16,952 nt of DNA from Dentipellis sp. KUC8613 (GCA_002286715.1 NSJX01000078.1:57136-74087), one strand, 5' to 3'. Counted from the stretch's first letter, positions 1-13,162 are shown. Numbers and translations are program-made. Notes: generated by a model not told the origin, from the letters alone.

Positions 1-1245
1 TCACCCTGCCCCGCGCTAGCGCAACGATCTCGCACACGCAGGCGTGCACCACCCTCTTGCGCGCCGGCGCCCCTCGCTCGCCCCCGCCCCGCCCCCACCT
101 AATCCAATCGAGCGCGCGCGCGGCCGCCACTGCACGCGACGCCCCCGACGCACTTTTCTCACCCCCACACTGGCCCAGGACAGCAATTTCGCGCTCGTGC
201 GCCGCCGTTTTGCGCACGTAAGTCCACGTTTGCATCTCGCATGACTGCCGCCCCTGCTTCCCCACCCTGCCTCGCCGTCGTTGCGTCGTGTCACGCCCTG
301 TTGCGCAGCACGACATGCTCTCAACACCCCGCCCCGCCCTCTTTGCGCCCCGCACCACCATCTGCGCGCCCTGCCGCTGCGCCGCCACGGCGCGCCGTGT
401 CGCGCCCCACCCCGCCGTGCCGCACGCCACCCCGCTCTCTGCACGTGCGGTCCCGCCCTCTTCGTGCCATGCCGCGCCCTCTCAGCTGCACCGCGTGGTC
501 TTTGCACCCCACCCCGCCATCCCGCGCTCCACCCGTGTGTCACGCACCCCGTCGCGTTCCCATCGCGCCTCGCTGCGCCCATGTCGCCCCGTGCCCCGCG
601 CCGTCGCCGCTACTCCCTCTTGCGCCGCCGTCACGCGCCCTATCGGCCCCGTTGCCCCCCGTTGCAATCCCGTTGCACCAGGCCACTGCCGCATCTGGCG
701 CTCTCCGTGCCATCGTCACGCCCCTGGCGGACATCGTACGCCCTCGCACTGTTGCCGCTACCCGCCCTCACACCGCTGTCACCCACCCCGTTGCACTGCC
801 GTCCCGCCACGCCACAGTCATCATGGCGCCCCACGTCGTGCTACGCCCTCTCATGCTTCGCGTCGCCGTCTCTCACCCCACCGCAGTGTCACCATCTCAC
901 ACGTCGCAGCGCCATCTCATGGCCCGCGCCCACGCCGTCATCACGCACCCCAATGCCGCTGTCTCGCGCCCCTGCGCCGCCGCATCGCACGTAGCGGTGC
1001 CGTCTTGCGGCTCGCGGTCCTGTGCCGCACTCGCACACGCTTGCGCTTCCCCATCTCGCGCTCGCTTGTGCTTGCAGTGCCTCAGCACCCTATTTCATGT
1101 CATCTCCCACCCACTCCTGCTGTATCCCACCCTCTCGCACTGCATCCTGCCTGCTCACCCCGTGTCGTGTTCGTGCGCCCCATATCCCACGCTGTGTCGT
1201 GCCCGACTTGCTCCCCCACAGCTGTTTTGTGCTCACATCATGTGA
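1..1245. repeat. C-rich low-complexity block
   Basis: The plus strand here is dominated by C, with degenerate reiterations such as CGCCCCACCCCGCC, GCACGCCACCCC and CGTCACGCCC and no fixed period. All three forward frames stay open for 200-350 codons because stop triplets are rare in such a composition. The translations are runs of Pro, Ala, Arg, His and Ser with no domain. I read it as a degenerate simple-sequence block, not a gene. It ends near 1205-1260, where the composition switches abruptly to AT-rich. Confidence 0.6.
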
Positions 1246-2317
1246 GTTCACATGCATGTGGATCTCTTTTAGTGCTTGTGCATAGTATGTTTTTCCTCCT
1301 TCTGTTCAATATGCAAGTACCAATAATTCTGTAGGACATCTTGTAGTGAGTCATTGGTTCTTTTGTGTTGTAACAAATTATTTTGATATTATTTCTATGG
1401 TTCATATGGTGTATCATAGTTTGGAAAACATAATCTACTATCATTGTTGATCCATTGTTCTGAATGCCAGTGCAAGCACTCCTGTTATTGAAGCCAAGAA
1501 TGTTCAATAGCTGCAGGACTATTAGTGGCAATGTACAGGCCCAACAATTTCTGTAGCGTGTGAACTGTAGGGAGCAGCATTAGTGATGATTGTAAAGTAC
1601 CTTTATAGAAAGTGTGGTACCTAAATACATAGAAAGGGATGCTCTATGGCAACCATAGCACTATCATAGAAGAGGGCTATCTACAAAGATAGATCTTCTT
1701 CTGCCAGCCTATTAGAATTAAAAATGTCAGATGTACTGTACAACCAATTCAAAGGAGATCGTAATGGCAATGCCACTAAGGCTAGATGCTGTGATGAAGG
1801 TGATGTGAATATTCAGAAGATATAAAATATGCAAAAGATTTAAAAACTGAAATCATAATTGAATATGTGAAATGATGTAATAATTTGAAGTCATGATGTA
1901 CCCACCTTCAAAGATGAATCAGAACCTGCTGCTTGCCGGCCCACTCCTCACTAGTCCATAGTTCCCTAGATTGTCCATTTTGTCTACTCGTACTGTACCT
2001 GGCAATACCAGCTGCACTGCGTTCTTGACCTCGTCGGCACTCTCGTCCGCCTCACTCATTCTCATACCCAGTCCGGTCAGTGACTTGGGTGGTTCTCTAG
2101 TCGTCCTAGCACCAGTCTTGACATAATGCATTTTGATGTTCTACTGTTTGGAATTAAGCTCCAAGAAGCATCTGAAATATTCCAGCTAGATGTATCCCAT
2201 AGTTGCTGGGGTGGTTGTATTGTATGCATAGTTATTGGAGTAGTTATACTGTCTGCATAGGACATATAGTCTGTGTAGCCTGTTGAACACCTAGAGCAAC
2301 CATAGTCTAACACATTG
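1246..2317. other. AT-rich intergenic stretch
   Basis: No convincing long gene is seen. Around 1640-1680 lies a diverged short copy of the CCATAGCA-type repeat found elsewhere (GGCAACCATAGCACTATCATAG). The only coding-like part is the small ORF at 1919-2131, listed separately. The rest is AT-rich with frequent stops in every frame. Confidence 0.5.
1919..2131 (-). CDS. Small hypothetical ORF, 70 codons
   Basis: An unrecognised ATG-to-TGA frame of 70 codons lies in a GC-richer island within AT-rich DNA. Its composition is charged and mixed rather than low-complexity, with a stretch MSEADESADEVKNAVQLVLP that looks protein-like. No signal peptide, membrane segment or known motif is visible, and no neighbouring exon could be joined to it. 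It could be an exon remnant of a degraded gene or transposable element, or a chance ORF. No function is proposed. Confidence 0.2.
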   Translation of the reverse strand: MHYVKTGARTTREPPKSLTGLGMRMSEADESADEVKNAVQLVLPGTVRVDKMDNLGNYGLVRSGPASSRF

Positions 2318-2512
2318 TTCCATAGCTACCATAGCAATGTACCCTATTCCATAGCAGCCATAGCAAGGTACCCCATCCCATAGCACTTCATAGCACTATC
2401 ATAGCAGTGGGTGGTACTTCTATAGCATATCAACAATTCTACATTGCTATGGCTCTTTATAAGCTATAGATGCTATACGGTTCTATGGAGCAATGTATTT
2501 TTTTTTCAGATG
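2318..2512 (+). repeat. CCATAGCA-type repeat cluster (copy A)
   Basis: Two adjacent 29-bp units (2318-2346 and 2347-2375) share the core CCATAGCnnCCATAGCA followed by a GTACC-containing spacer. They are followed by a non-tandem part (2375-2456) found again in reverse orientation at 11351-11432, with roughly 74 of 81 aligned bases matching by eye. A tail containing CAATGTATT and TTTTCAGATG is also shared by both copies. No coding potential is seen. It looks like a dispersed, non-autonomous, MITE- or satellite-like repeat. Confidence 0.65.
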
Positions 2513-2984
2513 TGGTCATGTGATGGGACACATCATGCGGAAGGAGGCAAGGAAAGTGACAAGAAATGGAGTGATCCTTGACAGGTATGGGTATGGGTCA
2601 AACCTTGGTGACCCACCAGATACCCATGCCATTCACTAAATACAAGATCTTGTAGTTATGACTATGTTGTACATATAGACACCATCATATAGACTGTCGA
2701 ATATATATTGCTATGTCTACTATGAACACTTGACTGGAAAGTATGGGACTTATGGAACAGCATGGCTGTCTATGGCTGCTATGGATGCTATCAAACCCTT
2801 CAGTTGGACCATCTCATTTCATAACTACTATAGCCTGGATAATTGAGCCCCTTGCTATGAAAATTCAGATTTTTTTCAGATGTTCTCACTTGTATTTCTT
2901 GGCATATGAACAGCTAGCCCAAAATAAAATATTTTCAACTAAGAGATGAGCCTGTGTATGCTGTCAAAATTATACAGATTAGCA
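2513..2984. other. AT-rich intergenic stretch 3' of the helicase gene
   Basis: The stretch lies downstream of the minus-strand helicase stop codon. It holds another short CTATGGCTGCTATGG repeat at about 2770-2786 and a second TTTTTTTCAGATGT motif near 2870. No convincing coding frame is seen. The 3' UTR of the helicase mRNA must fall in the right-hand part, but no AATAAA hexamer is visible on the minus strand close to the stop. Confidence 0.4.
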
Positions 2985-5769
2985 TCAAATGCAATCATAC
3001 CATTCAGGTTCTATTTCAGTTATCAATGAAATCCTGCAGACCCCAAAGTTGAGATCATTAATTTCTCAGGTTATGCCCACTTACTGAATTTGTTTTCCTT
3101 CTTGCAGATCATTATAAACAACCCAACCTGTCCTTGGCTTTCTCTGAAACATTACAGATTCTGGGTGGATATGCAATTTCTAGATTCTGTATTAAGTATG
3201 CCTCCATGTGTATAAATCACAACCTATCTCACTAGATGACCATGTAGTGATTCATAAGTGCCATCGGCAAGAAACTTGGCCACATTGTTGACAGAGCTTC
3301 TGGCAATACATTTTTGTACAGAACTTGCATTGCCTTCACAGCTTCTCATAGGAATTTGAAGTTTTTTCATGTACTTCTTCAATTGTGCACGAATTGATAC
3401 TGCACGAGACAATGCTTGAAATGATATTGCATGAGATTTGCACCATGCTTTTGATCTGCCAAATTTAGAGAAGGCATTGTATACTACAAAGCATTAGAGA
3501 ATAGTATATGACATATATATGACTAACCATTTAATAATGTCAGATGATCCTAATTTTGCAATAAGCACCATGCCTAAAAAGGGTTCATTAACTGGTATGC
3601 TTACCCCTTCCTCTGCTATAAATTTCCGATGCTCCACTTCAACAAGTCTTGGGAAGTCATTTTGAGATGTAACAAATATGTTCTATAATTAATGACAATA
3701 GTTTAACAAGGCAATGATCAATCTTCTAAAAACTTGCCTGCACAGTTGACATGGCCACAATATTTAGAATCTCCTCACCACAGTCAAATTCTTCAGAATT
3801 TATCAACTAGATGAAATTTAAATTTACAAATTCATATGGGCTGAAATTTACATACCATAGATGCCATTACCACATCAAGGGGGAACTCTGCAACTCTTTG
3901 ACCCTTCCAAGTCAAGTTACCAGAGTTTTCCAGAATGTCAGCCTTCATCAATCTATCTAGAGCTCGGGTGATATTGGAAGAGGGAGGTGGTGATAACCAA
4001 TGAAGTTTCATCATGTTATCTATCCCCAAGGATTTGAGTTGCAAGATTGGCTGTGTTAGGTTGCTGTGCACTATCTGTGGCACAGACACTGAAGCAAGAG
4101 CTGCAAAGGTTGTTGCTGAATACAAACGATAGCAAATTCCATTGGAAGTGCGTCCTGCTCGTCCTGCTCGTTGAATTGCAGATGCTTGAGATATTGGTAC
4201 AATTGAAAGAGTAGACATCCCAAATATTGCATTGAATGTGCGTATCTGAGATTTTAAATTTGGTCTCCATATCCACACCTGTATGTTGTATGATAACCTT
4301 ACCTTCACATATCCACAATCAATCACAAAATGAATGCCTTCAATAGTTATGCTAGCCTGAGATAAAGTTCAATACAGTTCAAAGTGCTGCAGCCACAGCC
4401 TTATACCTCTGCAAGATTTGTGGCAATAACAACTTTTCTCATTCCTGGTGGTGTTGACTCAAAAACCTTCATTTGTTCATTGACAGGTATGCCAGCATGA
4501 AGAGCAACTAGGGCAAGGTTTTGTGAAGATGGATGAAGTCTGTGTTGCAAGTTAGACAGATGACAATCAGTGTGTTCACTTTTACCTGGATTGTCCATTC
4601 ATTAATAGCTCTAGACACTGATTGATTTCATCTTGACCTGCTAAAAAAACCAATATGTCACCTGGTCCTTGCTATGGAAAATATTAATTGAGTGAAACAT
4701 GAAATTTATTTGAATTACCTTTGTGTGGATCTCTTTGACAAGATGTGAGGCAGCTTTTATATAATCTGAGGTAGGATACTGCAGATATGCAACCTGAACT
4801 GGATATGTGGTCCCTTTGAAACTGACAATTTTTGCTGTGTCTGTCCTCGAATCCGAAGCGAAGAAGCCGCGGAACGCATGTGCATCGAGGGTGGCAGATG
4901 AAATAATGACTCGTAAAGATGGGCGTTTGATACAAATCCTGATTCATCGAATATTAAAGTTACAGTTGTCAACATGGGTGTGGCAATGGCTTACTTCTTG
5001 AGAAGCATAAGAAGCATATCGGTATAGATACTTCGTTCATGTGCTTCATCAACCTAGTAATCAGACGTCAGCAGATATATGCGATAAGTTTTTATTGATA
5101 TACAACACCATTATCACGCTATATCGACTCAGAAGTGGATCCACAATTATTTCACGGAAAAGGATACCGTCTGTCACATAGCAAATGCGAGTGTGGTCCT
5201 TGCTGGTCATATCCTCGAAGCGTATGGTATAGCCAACCTGAGACCATGAGTGTCTACCTTTAGGTGGTGAAAAGAGCACATACCTCATCTCCGAGAACCG
5301 TGCCTACTTCTGCAGCCACACGAGAAGCAACCGATGTCACAGCCACACGACGAGGCTGAGTGCAGACAATGACATTGGAACCAGAAGCCCAGCCTGCTTC
5401 ATACATGTATTGAGGAATTTCTAAACGCGAAAATGAATGTAGTACGGGCTTGCATGATCAATATGCAATGGAGTAACGGCCACATACGAGTTGTCTTCCC
5501 TGAACCAGTCTCACCCACAACTATCAGCACCTGATGGTTCTCCACAGAATGTAAAATGCTGTGTCCTGTGAAAGGTATGAGTTGCGGATAGTCGGAATAT
5601 ACGGTGCTACCGAACTGTGCCTGAAAATCGGCAGCCCCTCTCTCTGCGCTTGAAGTGGCAGAGCGGAAGGAGTGGGTCCAGAAGGAGTGGCTTGCTCTCT
5701 CTCAGTTGATCTATCAACCGAACTTGTCGGTCCAAGGGTTCCTGGTTTCCAAAATGGGAGAGTGAACAT
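2985..5769 (-). CDS. DHX35: DEAH-box ATP-dependent RNA helicase, DHX35-like
   Basis: A superfamily 2 DEAH/RHA helicase of the spliceosome-associated DHX35 type, 667 aa. Exons read on the minus strand: 5769-5616, 5565-5488, 5420-5284, 5237-5109, 5053-4995, 4938-4719, 4671-4586, 4539-4407, 4356-4303, 4245-3856, 3806-3738, 3682-3605, 3549-3528, 3483-3233, 3179-3085, 3033-2985 (2004 nt, in frame). Motifs: Walker A GETGSGKT (69-76), TQPRRVAV motif Ia, DEAH (168-171), SAT (200-202), ATNLAEASIT motif V across an intron, and QRAGRAGR motif VI (375-382). Winged-helix, HA2 and OB-fold regions follow, ending near [11 protein letters not shown]. The start at 5769 is chosen because FWKPGT right after it matches the family N-terminus; an in-frame ATG lies further upstream. 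One intron is GC-AG (3683-3737) and one exon is 22 nt. The C-terminus is shorter than in human DHX35 (about 700 aa). Exact splice ends are inferred. Confidence 0.93.
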
Positions 5770-6295
5770 CGTATCGCAAGCGTGCAAATAGAGACGAAGA
5801 CCGTGAAAAGCAACTGAGCGCTGAGCGCTGAGCGTCGCGCTATGCAAGGCACGTCACGCAGTCACACTTAGTCAGCCAGGCGTCGTGTCGTTTGCTCACA
5901 GGTAGCTTTTCCAAACGACAACGATACCTTTTGAGATTGAAAGATACCCTTCGAGATTGATATCACGTACTCTATGTACGGGCATCTGGCAGACGATCCT
6001 TGATTGTATATAAGATGTGTCTGCTGGCAGCTTGATCGTACGCTTAACGTTGAAACTGGAGACTAGCAAACAAGTTTAGGTCTTTACAATTCGAACCTCG
6101 TCGCCACATATTCTATGAGAAGCATTCCTTCGGATGAATACCGAGATCGTATAAACAGCTGCCTGGAATGTAGTGATCAAACAAGAAATCTTCAATAAGC
6201 GATGCATTCGCATCCACGTGATGCTGCAAACTGTCTTGAATGAATGTATAACAGAAGACGGATGACTTGAGCTTGAGATCTTGAAATAGCGCACA
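5770..6295. promoter_or_regulatory. GAR1-DHX35 intergenic region
   Basis: This 526-bp gap between two same-strand genes must hold the GAR1 3' UTR and the helicase promoter. Two small direct repeats are visible: CTGAGCG three times in a row (5814-5834), just upstream of the helicase start, and a 20-bp unit repeated twice (5923-5942 and 5943-5962, about 17 of 20 identical) centred on GAGATTGA. A TATATAAG-like sequence lies near 6007-6014, but on the plus strand and far from the start, so its role is doubtful. No tRNA or ORF of substance is seen. Confidence 0.4.
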
Positions 6296-7075
6296 TTATT
6301 GACTCCTAAACCCTCCTCGGCCCCGCCTGGAGCCACGGTTGCTGCCAAACCTTGCAGTGCCTCGCCCACGGTCTCCAAACCCCCCTCGACTGCCCCGACG
6401 GCTAAATCCGCTGCCACCTCCACGCGAACCACGCCCACCAGACATTCCTCTCCCACGTCCAGCCCCTCCCCGGGCACCACGAGCTTTTTCTGTACGATCC
6501 GATTCAGCAAGCGAAAGTTACACAGCATAGGCACGTACGCAGCCCTATGATACGGATATGAAAAGGACAGTCATCATAGTGGACCAAAAGTACACACCTC
6601 CGATAGTCTTGGCTTTCGGCAAGAAACGTTCGATAGGGAGGAGTTTGTCCCCAGCGATGTATACCCTATCTCCTTGCTTGAAACTACTTGCAACCATTCC
6701 TTCGCCCATTTTAACCGAGAAGTAAACCTCGTTGATGGGACCTAAGATTTCGTCGACCTTGCCAATGACAGACTTGTTTTGAAGGTATATTGGCGCATTG
6801 AAATAAGGGACTTTATCTGTCATCAGAGAGGTGCAAAGCATTTCGCCTTCAACAGCATGAATAAAGGAGCCCATTTCTATAGCAAAAGGTCAAGTGTAAT
6901 ATCTACAATATGAGGTACGACACTTGCCTAGCACAATGTCAGGAGGCCCTGCATCTCTGTTGTAAGAAGGGCGTCCCCCGCTCCATGCTATATGCCCTTC
7001 AGATCCAGATGACAGACATAAGAAAGACATCGACTCACAGCCTCGACCTCCTCCGCGTAACCCTCCGCGAGACAT
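6296..7075 (-). CDS. GAR1: H/ACA snoRNP protein GAR1
   Basis: GAR1 is a core subunit of nucleolar H/ACA ribonucleoproteins (with Cbf5/dyskerin, NOP10 and NHP2), which pseudouridylate rRNA and snRNA. The minus-strand exons 7075-7039, 6987-6928, 6876-6598 and 6489-6296 give 570 nt, 189 aa. An N-terminal Gly/Arg stretch ([12 protein letters not shown], 1-12) precedes the conserved core (about 29-125), with [30 protein letters not shown] and [11 protein letters not shown]. An RGG-rich tail runs from 127 to 189, ending in FRSQ. Length and architecture match fungal GAR1. Intron 1 (6988-7038) and intron 2 (6877-6927) are 51 nt each, and intron 2 has a GC donor (GCAAGT). Intron 3 (6490-6597) is 108 nt and may carry a snoRNA. 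The ATG at 7075 opens the Gly/Arg tract. It diverges from PEX6. Confidence 0.94.
6496..6585 (-). ncRNA. Candidate box C/D snoRNA in GAR1 intron 3
   Basis: On the transcribed strand the intron contains a perfect box C (ATGATGA, 6577-6571) and, 74 nt on from its start, a perfect box D (CTGA, 6507-6504). GGTCC (6585-6581) can pair with GGATC (6500-6496), one G-U included, as a closing stem separated from each box by three bases. A weak D' (CTGC) and C' (ATGCTGT, 5 of 7) lie between. Just upstream of box D, TAACTTTCG can pair over 9 nt with a segment of small-subunit rRNA that I recall as conserved (CGAAAGTTA). Against it, the intron must also contain a branch site, and GCTGAAT 14 nt before the acceptor may be just that. 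No expression evidence is available. Confidence 0.35.
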
Positions 7076-7323
7076 GACCTTCTTGAAAAGGAGTGAGAGG
7101 GGAAAGAATAGAAGTCGAAGTGCCGACGACAAGTTTTCGAACCTGAACTAGGCAGCGTGACATTGATTACGTAAGGGATTAGATAGTGAGCTAATCATGT
7201 GTCTGTATCAATAAATACTGCGGAATTTGTTTCACGCAAAGAACATCGTGACTGCGCACAAGTAGGACCACCATTCCCAATCCCCCTATCACTATACTCA
7301 TTGAGTATCACCTACCCCCCAGG
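7076..7323. promoter_or_regulatory. Divergent GAR1/PEX6 promoter region
   Basis: Only 248 bp separate the two start codons, so both upstream elements and 5' UTRs must share this DNA. A perfect 8-bp palindrome TTACGTAA (7167-7174), the type bound by fungal bZIP/Yap-like factors, lies near the middle. No clear TATA box is positioned for either gene. Upstream of the PEX6 ATG the frame is open back to a TGA near 7247 without another ATG, which supports 7324 as start. Confidence 0.5.
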
Positions 7324-11222
<3,899 letters not shown>

Positions 11223-11315
11223 TAAGTGCTAGTGGAGATAGATGGGGGATAAAGAATAAAAGAAGGAAGTTTGTGCCTTGATCATTGGAGTGCCTGTAGT
11301 CTTTGCTACAGCAAG
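11223..11315 (+). terminator. PEX6 3' flank with AATAAA
   Basis: An AATAAA hexamer (11255-11260) lies 33 bp after the PEX6 stop codon at 11220-11222, in a purine-rich stretch. It is well placed to be the polyadenylation signal. The cleavage site cannot be seen from sequence alone. Confidence 0.45.
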
Positions 11316-11452
11316 CATCTGAAAACAATACATTGCATCACAGAACACATAGAGCCATAGCAGTGTAGGATTGTTGATATGCTATAGAAGTACAACCTGC
11401 TGCTATGGTGGTGCTATGAAGTGCTATGGGATGGCAGGCCATAGGAATTATC
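11316..11452 (-). repeat. CCATAGCA-type repeat, inverted copy B
   Basis: Reverse complement of copy A. Bases 11351-11432 align without gaps to 2375-2456, about 74 of 81 matching by eye, and the TTTTCAGATG/CAATGTATT tail recurs at 11319-11336. Copy B lacks the two tandem 29-bp units of copy A. Together the two copies bracket the three-gene block in inverted orientation. Confidence 0.65.
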
Positions 11453-12130
11453 AGGCTTCTATAATACAACTAGCATTCCTGCAGCTATTCTGATTCATCT
11501 ATGAATCAGTTCTAATAATGAGGTGAGCCACTAAAACTCGCAGCACTTTCAATTCTCAAGTTCGGGAAGTTGGTTCCCATGCTTCTCAGCCACATTGGTT
11601 CAGAACACTCCTTCTGTATTTTCTGTGCAACTCAATTCGTCATCAATCAGGCTGAAATTTTGACGACAAGTCCAAAACTGTAATACATGTACTGCATAAA
11701 ATGTTTGAATTATCTGCATGTCTACATCGCTTGGAAATCGGAAGTCATGCCGAGCTCTAGAAGGCCAAGTTGGAAAATGCAAGATTGTCAATGCACAGCC
11801 CATGCCAGTCAATTGAGAATATTTGCAGGTGTGCATGATGTATGTATCAATATTCGCGAATTGAATCACAATTGTAGATAATTTATCTGGCTCTCAGAGA
11901 GCCTGTCTTTGTGCAAATGCTGCATTGACTAGTCATATGCGGGAATTGCTGAGAGTCTTTGTGGGTATGCACGCCAGCTCAATGCACTCGCACTTGCACT
12001 CCCACCTGCACTCATCTACACATTCCTGCCACACAAAGCCCCCAAAGAACTGCACTTACAAGCCAAGATGGAGGCATGTAGGAGGAATTCGAGGGGCAGA
12101 GCAATGTGACATTGCAATAGGTAAGTTTTT
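11453..12130. other. Intergenic stretch without clear gene
   Basis: A mixed-composition stretch. A minus-strand frame of 89 codons at 11600-11869 is open but shows no recognisable motif, and no splice partner was found. Around 11980-12015 a short CACTCGCACTTGCACTCCCA run marks the start of C-rich repetition. Nothing else is supportable. Confidence 0.4.
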
Positions 12131-12654
12131 ATTTGCTCTCTTCGTGTTTCTGCCCCACCCCACTCCTGCCGTCTGCTGCCCTTGTTTGAGCCCTCGCCAC
12201 CCCAGCTCGCATTGCCGCTGCCCTGCCCGTCATCTCACCACCTTGCACACCCCATATGGGCCCCCGGCCGTCCCAGCGCCCTGCTCGCCTTAGCAACAGT
12301 GGACGACACATGATGTATGCCCTTTTGGTGCCTCAAACGTCTTTGCCTCGCCTCCTAACTGCCCTGCGCGCTGTTGCTGCACCCTGTGTGCCCTAGCAAT
12401 GGCACACAACACATGTTTCCAGCCACCGCACCTCTGCTGCCCTCTCCCATGCCTTCACTGCCCTCTCCCGCACCTCCTCTGCCCTCTCCTGCACCTCCAC
12501 CACCCTCTCCTGCACCTCCACCACCCTCTCCTGCACCTTCACTGCCCCCGGTAACTGCTCCATGTGCAGTTGCTATGCCCTGCATGCCCTAGCAACGGTG
12601 CACGACATGCGTTTTGCACCTGCACATGGCCTTTTTGTGCCCGTATGCTGCCAT
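12131..12654. repeat. C-rich block with degenerate ~100-bp repeats
   Basis: A second C-rich, Pro/Ala/Ser-coding low-complexity block. A recurring phrase of the type GCCYTAGCAAnGGnnnACRACA starts near 12287, 12389 and 12585, with spacings of about 100 and 196 bp, suggesting a decayed ~98-100-bp tandem unit. The last copies run into a TTTTTGTGCCCGTATG-type boundary. The LTR begins immediately after. Confidence 0.45.
12437..12541 (+). repeat. 21-bp minisatellite, five copies
   Basis: Five consecutive 21-bp units, each built on CTGCCCTCTCCTGCACCTCC or a close variant and then one further base. Unit starts are 12437, 12458, 12479, 12500 and 12521. Units differ from each other at one to about five positions. 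The unit length is a multiple of three, so a frame encodes a repeated PSPAPPP-like heptapeptide, but no gene context supports translation. Confidence 0.8.
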
Positions 12655-13109
12655 TGCTAAGAACCTTGGGGGTCTTAGAGACTGAGTGTAGTGAAGTCGT
12701 CCTCAGGCTACACCAGCAATGAAGAGTCTGGCTTATGAGGCCTTGGCAATAGCAGAAGGCAAATAAGAGCAGAGGATGAAGAGAGAGATGAGCAGAGGCA
12801 CTGGCAGTCAGATAGAATCACAAGGATCTATGGATTGCAAAGTGGCCAAGCTGAGGAACAGCAGTCCTCAGCAGGGGACTTATAAGTACATGGGGTCAAG
12901 GCTGTACAGTAGAGTCAGAGTGACGATGCTGTACAGTAAGAGTCAGAGCAGCTGTGCTGTGCAGCAAGGCAGTGCTGTGCAGCAAGGGCCACAGTAGCTA
13001 AAGTCCACGGTAACTGTATGATCAGGATAAATATAGATGAGGCTGTTCATGCGAGGCGTGTGAATGTGGAGTGGGAAAGGAAAATATAACCCCTTATCGG
13101 TTCATAACA
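12655..13109 (-). repeat. 3' long terminal repeat, 455 bp
   Basis: On the minus strand it begins TGTTATGAACC and ends GGTTCTTAGCA. The two ends form an imperfect 11-bp inverted repeat (9 of 11) with the TG...CA termini typical of LTRs. Inside are a TATA-like TTATAAGT (12879-12888), a perfect 7-bp hairpin CTGAGGA/TCCTCAG with a 7-nt loop (12851-12871), and short imperfect direct repeats: GCTGTACAGT at 12901 and 12928, GTGCTGTGCAGCAAGG at 12954 and 12972. The polypurine tract borders it at 13110. No second copy is in the window. Confidence 0.6.
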
Positions 13110-13162
13110 CTACCCCCTCTTCTAGGCTTGTCGACCCAACAAGCATGTTCTTGACGAGCCCC

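Noticed and set aside
241..1334. Overlapping plus-strand ORFs of 237-348 codons
   Set aside because: All three frames are open at once in a C-rich, stop-poor block. Translations are Pro/Ala/Arg/His runs with no domain or splice logic.
2939..2984. Extension of the helicase to a TAG at 2939 (frame [13 protein letters not shown])
   Set aside because: Needs an acceptor out of phase with the only GT donor. The in-phase splice gives TEIEPEW, a better family match, ending at 2985.
6080..6110. tRNA-like TTCGAA T-loop on the minus strand
   Set aside because: The flanking five bases cannot form a T-stem, and no anticodon or acceptor arm is visible.
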